Assembly (NCBI GenBank): GCA_002077065.1
Contig: NAJO01000067.1
Span: 62,001-126,000, forward strand
Direction of reading: 5' to 3'
Source: Cryoendolithus antarcticus
Lineage: Eukaryota; Ascomycota; Dothideomycetes; Cladosporiales; Cladosporiaceae
Length of the DNA stretch: 64,000 nt
Of the stretch, positions 20,053 to 32,100 are shown piece after piece (the first letter of the stretch is position 1; every line of letters begins with the position of its first letter). The translations under genes were made by a program, and so were the position numbers. The notes beneath the pieces are model-generated. The model searched no databases and was not told where the DNA came from. It was given only the letters and a program-made list of their open reading frames with translations.

Positions 20053-23000
20053 TCAGCCCAACGCCGAGTACCACTCCAGTATATCTCTATCCCCCGGACC
20101 CCGCAGCTCAGATCCATCGTACAAGATCTCATCGGGCTCCTCACCATACGCTGGCCACTGCGCGGCCGTCAAATGCGCGCGCAGAATGTCTCTCACGGTC
20201 AGCGCGTAGCGAAGCAGACCCAGAGACTCCACGCCGTGCTTGAAGTACTTCTGCACGAGCTCGCCGCGCATGAAGCAGACGTCACCATGAGTGAGGTGTA
20301 CGTCTACGACGCAAGTCGCCTGTCGCTGCTTAGTCGTGCCTCCGATTCTCTCGGCAAGCTGCTTGCGAAATTCGAGGGTCTGATCAGTCGTGGGTTCGCC
20401 CACCTTGAGCTTCTGCAGCTCCTCGTAGCACTCAACGCGAAGATCGTAGTTCTTGCGGGTCTCGTGTACGTGCGTCTTACCGTGGCCGAAGCCAGAAGCG
20501 ACGAGCAGCTCATACGGCAGAGGCGCCTCGTCCAAGAAGCTGCCATCATTGGCAAGCTGGCTGAGATATCTCGTCTTCAGGAACCACTTCATGTCAGCCG
20601 GGCCGCCAAGTGAGAGCGTGCCGACTTCAGGACCTAAGCCTTTCTCGCCGTCGTCGTGCGGGTTCATGCCAGTTGCCTCCATGTAGGCGATAATCAGGAG
20701 CTCGTTGAAGTCCTTACGCACTCTATTGCCGAGTGCTCCGATGATGATGCGACGTACCCAGCTGAGATAGGATCTTGTCCAGCGTATTGCGCGAGGGGCA
20801 TCAGCGAATGAAAAGGTAGCACCGATGCCCACGAACTTGTACACCATGCCAAAATTCAGCGACGCGCCTCTCATGCGTTGCCCAACAATTCCGTTGGCAT
20901 CCACAGTCATCTCGTTCAAGTGCTCTCCATCTTCGGGCATCTCAGTCAGATCTTCGGACTCTGAGACTTCATTCGCAGCTGCCTTCTTGAATTTGCGACA
21001 CTTCTTTATGGGGCGAGTCGCTCTGATGATGCGACACTCAAGCCCAATGTCGCGTTCTTGCAGCTCTCGGAACATATCGTCGGGGCCGCCAGGCTGCGCA
21101 TTGATCGACTTGTTGGACTTGAGCACCTCCACGTACTGCCCAGGCAGCAATTCATAGCGCACCGCCTTGAAGCCGAAGCCATGGGCCACCTTTATTGGAA
21201 TATGGGATGCCGCTTTGAAGCGGCCGACACCCGGACCAGAACCGACACTGGTCCAGGAGTGGCTGTGAGGATTGGCCGCCGGCTGTACGATCTCGTGAGG
21301 AGGCTCGAGCTCGAAGCCACAGCCGGGCGTGTCGCACTGCCACTTCCAGAACTTGTATCTGGAGTTGCATCGCTTGCACTTCGGGCAAACAATGCCGCGA
21401 GCGTTGACTGCAGTCAGAGTGTCGCCGCTGATCTCACCAACCTTGGGTGGCTCAGGTGCAAGGTCGAATGGAGGGATGGCGTTCTTCCACTCGCGTCTGT
21501 GCAAGAGGTAGGCGGGGTGGAAGTCGAGATGATGCACGACAGGAGCCCTCTCGCCACTCGGACGCTGCCAGAACTGCTCACATTCCCCACGCATGCACCA
21601 CCAATCAAGCAAGTACCTCTGCGGCGAGTCCTTTCCGCAGCACTGACAGATCCTTGTGATCATGCTGCAGCCTTCTGGGAGCTTCACATCAGGCTTGTCG
21701 GTCTCATCGGATGTGAACCAAGCTGGCTCGGAGACATTCTGCCTCTCGTAGCGCATCTTGATAGCCTTGAGAGGCTCGCCCCTGCCGCTCTTACGAGGTA
21801 CGTACTCCTCCCACACCTCAGCCACCAAGAAGAAGTCAAGCACAGCGTATCTCCAAGCGTCCATGTTGCAGGGCATGCCGGAGTGCTTGTTGCCTGCGAG
21901 TATCGGGAAGGGATTCTCGTGCGCCTTGTTGTTTAGCACAGCTTTGACGTGGGTGTCGATCATGCTGTGGCTCTTCTCTTGGAACCACTTGCCGGTTGCC
22001 TCGTCGCACTTCATCCCGCCGGCAGCACGAACAATCATGACATTCGCATTCACGTACTCGCGAGCTGTGTTGTTGCCATCGACAAGCTGGCCGTAGAGTG
22101 TGCCACCGTTGGTGTAGCTGCCACCTTGCGGCTTTCTGAAGTAGTCCAACGTCTCACACAGCTCTGAACGGCCTGGTGCCCAAGCGGGTGGCTGACCACG
22201 AGGCGGCAGACGCTCGCCGATAGGCCTAAGTGATGTCAGCTCCCTGGAGATGCGAAGCAGCTCAGGGTCCATCTGATCGTCGTAGGTAGTGTCGATTGGA
22301 AACTGCTCCGTAACCTCAGCCTCAGTATCCGCATTTTCCATAGCACCGGAGGGCTCCGTGGTGATGACGCCTACGGCGGGCGTCGTTTTGGGTCGCCGAG
22401 TATACGCACGCTTCGCGGGCATGGTACCGTCAGCAGCCGGCATTGTCTTGCGTCTCGGAGCTGCTTTCGGCTTGCTTGGCGCACTGCCATCAGCAGCAGG
22501 CAGTGTCTTGCGCCTTGAGGTAGTCTTGCGCTGCGCTGGTGCATTGCCATTGGCCATGATCGCCTGTGCAAGTCCCGCGATGGTCGGAAGTGCAGGTACA
22601 ATAAGCGCAGGGGCGCTGGGTCCAGTCTCTGGCTCCGAATGGTGTGACACCTCAGAAGCATCGTCGTCTTCCAGCTGCTTGATGACTTTGCGTAGTGGAG
22701 GCACAACCACATCATCATCTGTCGAGCTGCGCTTGCGCTTGAGACCAGCCATCGGGGCCTTCACAAGCTTGGGCCTCGGCGCCGTCTTCGGTGCGCTAGC
22801 GGCGCGTGATGCTTTCGTTGGAGCTGTCTTTGCAGCAGCTAGCTTGTGCTGCGCGTCTGATTTCGATAGCTTGGAGCTCTTGCGCTCCGGTGTCACTTGT
22901 GACGGCTTGCCGCGTTTGCGCTTAGACGCACGACCAGTATCTGACACATCAGCATCGGAGTACCGATCGATGATGTAGCTAGTGTCGTGGTCGATGAACT

Positions 23001-23412
23001 CAGCAGTGGCTGGGTCCTGACCAAAGCGGAAGGTCTGCTTCCGCACTCTCTTGGAGGACAAAATGGCCTCCGAGTCCAGTGCTGGTGCATCAGTCATGGC
23101 AGTATCGGGCGTGGATGCTGTGCGGATGGTAGGATTGCTCGGCGCATTTGCGTTCATAGAGGGTGTATTGAGGGTCTGCTGGAGGAGAGAGAACTCGTCA
23201 GCAGACACGGGCGTAGGGAGATCCTCGAGGTCGGTGAGGTCCGCATCATCTTCGCTCGCGTCCGATGCTACCGTGAGACCTGGTGTGGAGCCGGCGTGCG
23301 AGCTTGTCGATGAAGACTGCGTAGCAGCGACATCCTCGAGGTCTATCATGGAATTCCTCTGCGCCGCGAGAATCTCGCGCCTCTCCTGCATGGTCGTGTT
23401 GCTGTCATCCAT
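20053..23412 (-). CDS. AlkB-like 2OG-Fe(II) dioxygenase with Cys-rich modules and basic disordered N-terminus
   Basis: A single frame of 1119 residues. Residues 1-400 are disordered and basic, with repeats of the type APRRKTMPAADG and KRKRGKPS that resemble AT-hook/DNA-tethering segments. A conserved region of unknown fold follows (about 420-570, LYGQLVDGNNTAREYVNANV, AWRYAVLDFFLVAEVWEEYV). Next are two Cys clusters: ICQCCGK...WWCMRGEC (about 600-625) and CPKCKRC...WQCDTPGC (about 680-710). The C-terminus is an AlkB fold: PHDDGEKGLGPEVGTLSLG gives iron ligands His919 and Asp921, YFKHGV gives His1059, and LRYALTVR gives the R-x5-R pair 1068/1074 that binds 2-oxoglutarate in AlkB enzymes. All catalytic residues are intact. 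Likely nuclear and acting on DNA, RNA or chromatin; the substrate is unknown. Confidence 0.8.
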   Translation of the reverse strand: MDDSNTTMQERREILAAQRNSMIDLEDVAATQSSSTSSHAGSTPGLTVASDASEDDADLTDLEDLPTPVSADEFSLLQQTLNTPSMNANAPSNPTIRTASTPDTAMTDAPALDSEAILSSKRVRKQTFRFGQDPATAEFIDHDTSYIIDRYSDADVSDTGRASKRKRGKPSQVTPERKSSKLSKSDAQHKLAAAKTAPTKASRAASAPKTAPRPKLVKAPMAGLKRKRSSTDDDVVVPPLRKVIKQLEDDDASEVSHHSEPETGPSAPALIVPALPTIAGLAQAIMANGNAPAQRKTTSRRKTLPAADGSAPSKPKAAPRRKTMPAADGTMPAKRAYTRRPKTTPAVGVITTEPSGAMENADTEAEVTEQFPIDTTYDDQMDPELLRISRELTSLRPIGERLPPRGQPPAWAPGRSELCETLDYFRKPQGGSYTNGGTLYGQLVDGNNTAREYVNANVMIVRAAGGMKCDEATGKWFQEKSHSMIDTHVKAVLNNKAHENPFPILAGNKHSGMPCNMDAWRYAVLDFFLVAEVWEEYVPRKSGRGEPLKAIKMRYERQNVSEPAWFTSDETDKPDVKLPEGCSMITRICQCCGKDSPQRYLLDWWCMRGECEQFWQRPSGERAPVVHHLDFHPAYLLHRREWKNAIPPFDLAPEPPKVGEISGDTLTAVNARGIVCPKCKRCNSRYKFWKWQCDTPGCGFELEPPHEIVQPAANPHSHSWTSVGSGPGVGRFKAASHIPIKVAHGFGFKAVRYELLPGQYVEVLKSNKSINAQPGGPDDMFRELQERDIGLECRIIRATRPIKKCRKFKKAAANEVSESEDLTEMPEDGEHLNEMTVDANGIVGQRMRGASLNFGMVYKFVGIGATFSFADAPRAIRWTRSYLSWVRRIIIGALGNRVRKDFNELLIIAYMEATGMNPHDDGEKGLGPEVGTLSLGGPADMKWFLKTRYLSQLANDGSFLDEAPLPYELLVASGFGHGKTHVHETRKNYDLRVECYEELQKLKVGEPTTDQTLEFRKQLAERIGGTTKQRQATCVVDVHLTHGDVCFMRGELVQKYFKHGVESLGLLRYALTVRDILRAHLTAAQWPAYGEEPDEILYDGSELRGPGDRDILEWYSALG

Positions 23413-24545
23413 GATGATCGAGGATGAAGAGATCTCAGAGGAAGTGAAGGTTGTCCAAGTCGACGATTGGATGCGCTATGCGCAAAGGCAGTAGAGGCCT
23501 CGAGGCCCAAAGTAGGTGTCTCAAAGGATGTCCAAGGTTGACCAAAGAAGTCCAAGTCCAAAGTTGTCTGTATGGAGGTGGATGAGTGATTCAAGAAGGA
23601 TCCAGAATTCGAGAACTCCCTAGTAATCCAGAGTGGGCCTCAACGGGAGGTCCCGCCGGCGGCAAGCACGATCTGCTAACATGTGCGTGCATGCAGTGAA
23701 AGACGTTTGGCAGCGGCGTGGCGCTGGAAGTGAAGCTCGTGGTGTGGGGTCAGTGGTAAGTTGTGATATATAGGTGGGCTCTGCGCCGGCTCGAAAATAA
23801 CTTTCCGGGACAGTGGAGTGAGGAGTAGAGAAACCGTGAACGTGATTCGAGATCGTTTGTGCAAGACGCCGTGGATCATGAGGCGGTAGTACGGAGGTCG
23901 TGGTGGTTGTAAAGAGTGAGGTATGGCCGCCTCGAGGACATGAAGTCGGCTTCCTGGGTGGGCTAGCTCGTACCAGCCATAGCTAAGCGGGGCGCCACAT
24001 TGACTTTAACCGTACCATGCTCTGGTGGCCTCACTGATACCATAGTTGAAGGCAGACGAAGTGTTATGTTACCGCGCCTCACTGGGTGTGCTTACAACAC
24101 AATCTCTTGTATGCCGACCACGCGAGCTGTCAATGGAAGGTAGGAGATATAGGAGGACAAGGGTACTTAGACTGTCTAAGGCTGCCCCAGCAATCAGCTC
24201 CATCGCCAACAATGTCCTGATACCTGGCTGGCATGCCGTTGCGTTGTATTCACGTCTTTCGCCTGGTGTCCAAAATCCTGCTTCCGCGCGAGCGCCTGTG
24301 GCAGACAGAGCTGCTCGCTCCCCATTCGTCATCTCCAGTGCACATCGACAGCAGGTTTAGACATTACGCAGTCTACTGACCACTCATCAAACCCAATGCG
24401 ATTCGTGAAGCAGTCGAATGTGCCATGATCGACTCAGTACACAGTATCCATGCCATGTCGCTAGTCATAGGAACGAAGGAAGAAGATGCGCCACTGCGCT
24501 TCATTGTGAATCCTCCCCTCCGGTAAGCATCGCTGCCGGGAACAC
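23413..24545. other. Intergenic, about 1.1 kb
   Basis: Promoter side of the AlkB-like gene and 3' side of the Red1-like gene. A TATA-like GATATATAGG lies near 23765. No supported gene. Confidence 0.5.
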
Positions 24546-27500
24546 TCAGAGACCGAGATCGAGCACTTTATCAGGCGCGTTGAGAAAGTCACGTCGGAAC
24601 TTGACGATGGCGTCCGCTATGGCGTTGACGTCTTTGCCGCTGTCAGTACCACGTAGAGCCTTTACCACTGCCCCAAGACCCTGCTTCCAACGCTGCTTAG
24701 ACTCAGGGGTACCGGCGGGAATGTTGTTGGTGCCATATACACGAAGGAGATCCGAGTCTGTGAGCAGGTAAGTCTGCGTCAGTCGTGGACACCGCCAGAG
24801 GGACCGTGAAAAGCGGAAGCGTGAGGATAAGGAGCGTGTGTTATGAAACGACGTCTACGCACCATTGTAAGCAATATCACGAAAGTGCTGGAACTCGCAG
24901 TCAGTTCTCGTGCATTGCTTACCGTCAAGCTCAGTGCTGCAGAGGGCGACTTGATCTTTGATCTTGTTGTTGTATGTCAAGGACTTGTGGCCGCCTGGCA
25001 CATACGAGTTGAACTCTGGGTGATAGCGGAAGTTCTTGAAGCGTGCCAGTGGCGTCTGGTAGGGCGTGAACCGCGATATTGGCTGCTCGTCCGGCTAATG
25101 CGCACTTCAGTATTGATTCTCCGGCTTCCATCAGCAATCTTGACCCACCTCTTCGTCTTCGTTTCCCTGCTCTTGACGCGCTGGCTGTAGCTCCGGCGCA
25201 ATGTCAAGGTCGTATACCTGCGCAAAGTCTTCACTGTCCGTGGCGACCGCGCTCGATTGGGGACCGGGGCTATCTGCCTGTGCAGGCGCCGATGTCATAG
25301 AAGACTTCGCCGCAGCTTCGCGCTCCATGCGTGACATGCCCGCATTTCCCAGTGTAGCCAGCTTTGCAGCTATTCTCGCCTTACGAGCTTCTTCGGACAG
25401 TCTCTCTTCCTCGAGCAGCTTCTCCCGCCTCATAGCAAGCTCTTCTTTCTTGGTCCGTACGGGCTGTTGCGCCGTGGCAGTGACATCCTCGATTTGAAAC
25501 GGGACAATACCTGTAGGCGGTGGGTGTACGTCCTGACTTGGCGCACTCTGCTGCAACGACACACTCGTCGAAGGATCATCTCCAGCTGACTCCAGCATTT
25601 CGCGCGTATCCTCCGGCTCATAGTCGTCCTCAGACTCTTCATCGGACGAAAGGGACATCGCTTGCTCAGCAGAATCTAATCGAGAGGTAGGCGCGGTTTG
25701 TGTGTTGACAGCACTGGTAGGAAATGTAGATGGCACATCAGCGGGCTGCGCGATTCCGTACATCTCCGCGTCACTGTCGTCGATCGAAGAAGCATCGCTT
25801 GAGTCAATGTCTCGAGAGTGCTCCGGGACAGCGCTGACCGGATCTGGCGCCGGGATCTCTTCGATCACACCATCGGACGAATCGTCACTGCTCTTATCTT
25901 CAAATGGCTGTGCGACAATCTGACCGAGCTGGGCCTCGGCACTCGTCTTGGTGGCCTCGTCAGTTGCTGATCCAGCCTGCAGATCGTCGTCTTGATCAAG
26001 TAACTCAGTCTCATAGTGCTCGTCTGCAGCGTCGACCTCGACAGCTAGAGGAACATGCTCTGAAGGCACATCCTCCTCGATCTCACCGTCCTCTTCGCTC
26101 GACACATCCATCTCGTCGGCGGTGCTTGAATCTGACAGCTTGTCTAATGCCTCGTCTGCCTTGACAAGCATGTTGGCAGCAGTTTCGATGGACGAGCCAG
26201 CAGGTGGCGCAGCCTCTTGATCGAGCGCTCCTGTGCCGAACGACGCTGTTGACGCTGTGTGGACTGCCGAAGACGCGCCATTTTGCAAGGGCGTGCTTGA
26301 TCCTCGTGCCTTCACTTTCTGTGCCCGCATACTTTCTATCCGCTTGTTCATCTCCTGAATCTCCAGTAGCTTGCAATGGTAAGCCGTTCCACCGGGTGTG
26401 CTACTGCCGGAGGTCATGTCTGCTGCAAAGCTGCCAGGACTCGGCAGAGCAATTGCAGACGGTGGTAGTGCGTTCTGTACGTTGCGGTTGCCTGGACCCT
26501 TCGCAGGCACATTGGTAATTGCAGCTGTATCAGCGTCTTCGACGTCCATATCATCCTCGTCGAACTCTGACTCGTCATCATCGTCCACTTCGCCTTCCTC
26601 GTCGCTATTGTCGATGACCACATGATCGATTACTGGCTTGCCGAATGTGCGCTTGCTTGGGTACGTGCTGATAGCAGCACTTGCACGCTTAACTCCTGCT
26701 GCGCTCGCACTGAGCGCGACAGAGTTGCCAGGATCTGATGGGGAGAAAACGCTATTCAGGTGACTAGACGAATCCGAGTCGTAGGTGCTAGGCGCAGTTG
26801 ATGAGGTTTGCCCAAAGGCAGCTTTGGGCATGGACGATGCGATTGGCTGCGTTCCGAATATAGTCTGTGTCGGTGGCGCTGACGGCAGTGGAAGTCCGGG
26901 CGTATGCGTGCCGAATGGGCTGCCTGACATGAACAGCCCTGGCAGGCCGGGCAGACCACCGAAGGACGCCCCAGATGGCGAGTAGACTGGGGGACTGGCA
27001 AATGGCGCTTGAGGCTGTTGTTGCGAAGATGGCTGATCTTGCATGTGCTGCGCTGCACTACTGCTGGAGCTATCTTGCACGCTTGCTGTAGGTAACGGAG
27101 TAGGCTGTACAGATTGAGATGCAATGGCAGCAACGGCGTCGTGCACATGTTGAGAGGAGAGACCGGGTGCGGCAGCGTGGACTGCCTGCGCGACAGCATT
27201 ATACATGGCGGATCCACTCGCGCCGCCAAGCTGTGCCCCAGGCTGAGCGCTGCTGGGCGTGATATCACCTCCCTCTTTGCGAGTCCGCGCTTCCTTGAGA
27301 GCTGCCAGACGCTGTTTCACCAGCTCTGTGTTTATCTGTGTTTTCGGCCGGGCCTCTGCAGGCATAATAGGCGGATTCATACCAATGGCAGGCGACGCTG
27401 GAAGCTCTCGCGTCGCCGTTGGCATCGCTGCTGGAATTGATTGCGTCTGCTTTGCTGCCGTAACTGAGGCCGGTGGCTCAGTTGTCGGCGACGCTACTGA

Positions 27501-28460
27501 CTGGGACGGCGCGGCGTCGGTGGCGCTCGCCTTCGAAGCTGGTGCGGCTGCCTTGCTCTTCAAAGCGTGAAGTCGAGCCAGATATGCCGAGCGGTCACCA
27601 GCCTCGGCTGGTTTGACAGGCGCAGTCTTCTTGATTGCAGAAGCCAGTTTTGGCAGAGAAGACGTGGCGGCGATGGCGGCTGCTGGCTTGGTGAGAGTGT
27701 TACGATCGGCTTTTGGTAGTGTGCTATCTGCCGGCTGTGACGCAGAAGCCGATATCAGGTTCGAAGCCTTTGGCTGTGGTGCCGGGGCAATTTGATCGAC
27801 TGGTCTCGTGGAACTTGGAACATCCGCCTGCTTCTTACGAACGGGAGCGACTCCAAGGCCCAGCTCATGAAACAGTACACCTAGTAAGCTAGCGTCGTTC
27901 ACCTCCCTAGCCAAATCGTCAAAAGAGAAGCCAGCCTCGTGCACAGCTAGAATGAAAGTTTTGGCGGCATCTCGTCTGGCCTGCCGATGCGCTGAGACTC
28001 TAGCGGACACAAGCGGCGATGCGTGTGTCACACTGGGCTTCCGAACCCGATTCTTGCCATCGCCTGGTCGTCGCCGACGATCTGTCGCAGCTGGACTTCG
28101 CTTGCGAGGACCTGTAGGTGGGGGATGTAAGAAGTCACGCTGTCCACTGATGTCCATGTCATCTTCATCCCATTCCCCTTCCTCTTTGTCTGCAGCAGTA
28201 CCATTTACGTGACCGTTGCTCGTCGGCCGCACGCCGTTCACGCCCTCTGTCGACGGTCTCGCATCTTGACTCGGTGTTGGCACGAGAGTCTGTGGAGGTT
28301 GTGGTGGCAATTGGAGCTGTCCTGTCTGGAACAGATGGCCGATCACCGCGAGTTGCTCTGGTGAGATCCCTTGCAACAACGCGCTCATATCCACAGCTGG
28401 CGGCTGAGTATTTGATGCCGCATTGCCCTGTTGGGATGCCGATGGTGTCGAGGATGCCAT
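24546..28460 (-). CDS. Red1-like large disordered protein with C-terminal C3H1 zinc finger
   Basis: Three exons: 28460-25149, 25094-24863 and 24757-24546 (1251 residues). Intron 1 (54 bp, GTGGGT..CATTAG) and intron 2 (105 bp, GTGCGT..CTCACAG) are required; the first exon alone ends in an intronic stop. Exon 1 is disordered (Ala/Pro/Ser) with acidic blocks and a helical EELAMRREKLLEEERLSEEA near its end. Exon 2 carries the diagnostic LARFKNFRYHPEFNSYV then PGGHKSLTYNNKI and a CCCH finger C-x8-C-x4-C-x3-H ending QHFRD. Exon 3 has DSDLLRVYG...TPESKQRWKQGL...IVKFRRDFL, the usual follow-on of this putative zinc-finger family. In fission yeast, Red1 is the hub of the MTREC/NURS complex that sends meiotic and cryptic RNAs to the nuclear exosome; the same role here is inferred. 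Confidence 0.8.
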
Positions 28461-29102
28461 ATCTTTTGCGAGTGCCGCGCAGCCTCAACGCAGCTGACAC
28501 TGTACGCCTCCGGTTCGTCGCCTACCACCACTGTACGTCAAAGTGAAGGAGGCAGTAATCACATGCAACACCTCGTTGGCACCGAACGATACTATGCAGA
28601 TACCGCGACAACACAGTCGTTTGGCGCGTCTCGAGCGCACCACGGAGAAGAATCTGCGACACGCTTTGGGCGATGGGTCGCAATCAGCACAAGTCGCGCA
28701 TGATCAAACGAAGTGAGCGCGTCGACACCCAAAGCGCAATTATCTACGCGATGATGCGGATGTAGACGCAACAGTGAGGAATCGTGTAGTGTCGAAGACG
28801 GGAGGGGGGGTGTGACCAGATGGAAGTCGGGACGGATAATTTTCGGGAAGCCACGGTTGCTAGCGGCTTTTGGTGTTTACACATGGAAACTCTAAACTGC
28901 GATTGAAGCAAGAGCGACTGGCGGGCAGCACATCAGCATCGCCATCACGACTTTACGACTTCGAGAGCGTCACCTGTACATAATATCGGCTACCTTGGAT
29001 TGGTCAGCAGAAGAAGTTGCTTACATGACTCGGAGCAGTTGAGCATAGATGCGCGTGTTCGAGAACGCGTCTCACTGAGACATTGCACGAGCAAAAGGCG
29101 CA
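28461..29102. other. Divergent promoter region, Red1-like / myosin II
   Basis: A 642-bp region between two outward-facing starts. No gene was seen. It contains a G-run at about 28800 and no convincing TATA box. Confidence 0.5.
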
Positions 29103-32100
29103 ATGAGTGCGCAGGCGCAGAATGGGCCACGATGGCGGAATAGCACAATGGGGCCTCGCGATGCAGACACGCCATCGCCTGGTCCGCCCCCGGGACATGC
29201 TCGAACGCGATCGGGCATCGCACAAGCACCCATTTCGCCGAACTTCCCAGCAGGACATATGAGGAATCAGTCTATCACTGATTTGCGACCATCTGGACTG
29301 GCTCGAAGCGACTCGAGAAGACTGGGGTCTGCGCGTGGTGCATCGCCCGTTGGGACGTTTGCGCCAAAGTTCATAGAGCAGGAGAGCCTGGATGGACAGA
29401 CGGACAAGGTGCGAGGTATCGATGGCGAGAATGACTTTTCTGGAAAGAGATACGTCTGGGTCAAGGATGATGCAAAGGCATTCGTCAAGGGCTGGGTGGT
29501 GGAGGACTTGCCAGACGGGATGCTACGATTACAATGCGATGATGGGAGTCAACGCGATGCGCCTGCAGACGGCGTGGACAAAGTCAATCCGGCGAAGTTC
29601 GACAAGGCAGATGATATGGCTGAGTTGACGCATCTGAACGAGGCAAGCGTGGTACACAACCTGCACCAGCGATACCTGGCGGACCTGATCTACACGTACT
29701 CTGGACTTTTCCTGGTGACTGTGAATCCGTATGCGCCACTGCCAATTTATGGACGAGACTATGTCAACATGTACAAAGGACAGAGCAGGGACGAGACGAA
29801 ACCACACATATTCGCCATGGCTGATGAGGCGTTCCGAAGTCTGGTGGACGAGGGTGAGAATCAGTCCATCCTGGTGACGGGTGAGTCTGGTGCTGGCAAG
29901 ACCGAGAACACGAAGAAGGTGATACAGTACTTGGCAGCAGTGGCGACCTCGGACACGCCTCGAGCCAAGTCAGGAGGACGGCAGCTGTCAAATCTGTCAG
30001 AGCAGATACTGCGAGCAAACCCGATTCTGGAGGCCTTCGGCAACGCCCAGACAGTGCGCAATAACAATTCGTCACGTTTCGGCAAGTTCATCAGGATCAA
30101 GTTCACGCGAGCCGGCCAGATTGCAGGCGCCTTCATCGACTGGTATTTGCTCGAGAAGAGCAGAGTGGTCAAACTGAACTCGCACGAGAGGAACTACCAT
30201 GTCTTCTACCAGCTGTTGCAAGGCGCAGATCGCGCGATGCGGCGAGACCTGCTCCTTGATGGAATGGATGTGGAGGATTTCGAATATACACGACATGGCA
30301 ATGATACCATCGTTGGCATGTCTGATGTGGCGGAGTGGAATTCACTGCTCGAAGCTTTCCACATCATGAATATCTCGGAGAAGGAGCAGAAGGCCATACT
30401 TGCTACGATCGCATGCGTTCTGTATCTAGGCAACATACAAGTCGTGAAGGAAAGTCTACGCGGTGATCAGGCTGCGCTACATCCCGATGGCGAGGAAGCA
30501 GTGCGCAAGGCTTGCCATCTCATGGGTGTAGACGCGTCTGCTTTTGTGACGGCTCTCCTACATCCTCGTGTCAAGGCTGGTAATGAGTGGGTCGAGAAGG
30601 CACAGACTCCAGAACAGGCACGACTTGCGATCGACGCGCTGGCGAAAGGCATCTACGAACGCGGCTTCGGGGACCTTGTCACTCGGATCAATCGACAGCT
30701 GGATCGCACATCTTCGGGCTCATACTCGGAAGATACCTGCTTCATCGGCGTGCTCGACATCGCTGGATTCGAGATCTTCGAAAACAACAGCTTTGAGCAG
30801 CTGTGCATTAATTACACCAACGAGAAGCTCCAGCAATTCTTCAATCATCACATGTTCGTCCTTGAGCAAGAGGAATACGCAAGAGAGCAGATCGAATGGA
30901 AGTTTATTGACTTTGGCCGGGACTTGCAGCCTACAATCGATCTCATCGAGTTGCCAAATCCGATAGGTATCTTCTCATGCCTGGACGAAGATTCCGTGAT
31001 GCCAAAGGCCACCGACAAGAGCTTTACTGAGAAGCTACACTCGCTGTGGGATCGCAAGACGCCCAAGTACAAGCGCTCGCTACTCTCTCAGGGCTTTATG
31101 CTCACACACTACGCTGCCGAAGTCGAATACTCTACCGAAGGCTGGCTGGAGAAGAACAAGGATCCTCTAAACGACAACATCACCCGGCTACTTGCTCGTT
31201 CCTCCAACAAGCACGTTGCTCAGCTCTTCTCTGACTGCGCTGACACTGATGATGCTGGAGAGGGCGGTATGCGCAGTCGTGTTAAGCGAGGTCTTTTCCG
31301 CACTGTCGCTCAACGGCACAAGGAGCAGCTATCGACACTAATGAATCAACTGCACTCGACACACCCTCACTTCGTTCGATGTATTCTGCCCAACCACAAG
31401 AAGCGGCCACGAGACTTCAGCGAACCGCTTGTACTAGACCAGCTGCGTTGTAATGGTGTTCTGGAAGGTATCCGAATTGCCCGGACTGGCTTCCCGAACA
31501 GACTGCCCTTCGCCGAGTTCCGCGCCCGCTACGAGATCTTGTGCAAGAATATGCCGAAGGGCTACATTGAGGGTCAGGCAGCCTGCAAGCTTATGCTCGA
31601 GAAGCTCAATCTCGATAAGTCATGGTACCGAGTCGGTCTTACTAAGGTCTTCTTCCGTGCCGGTGTACTTGCCGAGCTTGAAGAGGCTCGAGACACGCTC
31701 ATTCGCGACATCGTCGCGCGCTTCCAGTCTGTCGCTCGAGGATTTACGCAGCGACGGATCGCACACAAGCAGCTTTACCGCGCAGAAGCTACTCGTGTGA
31801 TCCAGCGCAACTTCAAGGTATACTTGCAGATGCAAGCGAACCCGTGGTGGCGACTGTTTGTGCAGATGAAGCCTATGCTAGGCGCAACACAGCAGTCGAT
31901 AGAAGTCAAAAGGCGAGAAGAGGAGATCGACAAGCTTCGCCAGAAGATGGAGCTAGAAGAGCAGCACAGACTCAAGATCGAAGACGACCGTCGCAAGGCC
32001 GAAGCTGCGATCAAGAATGTCCAGCAGACTCTCGAAGCTGAGCGCGCGCTTGCACTGGATAAGGATGATATCTTCCGGCGCCTGCAAGATCGAGAGGCAG

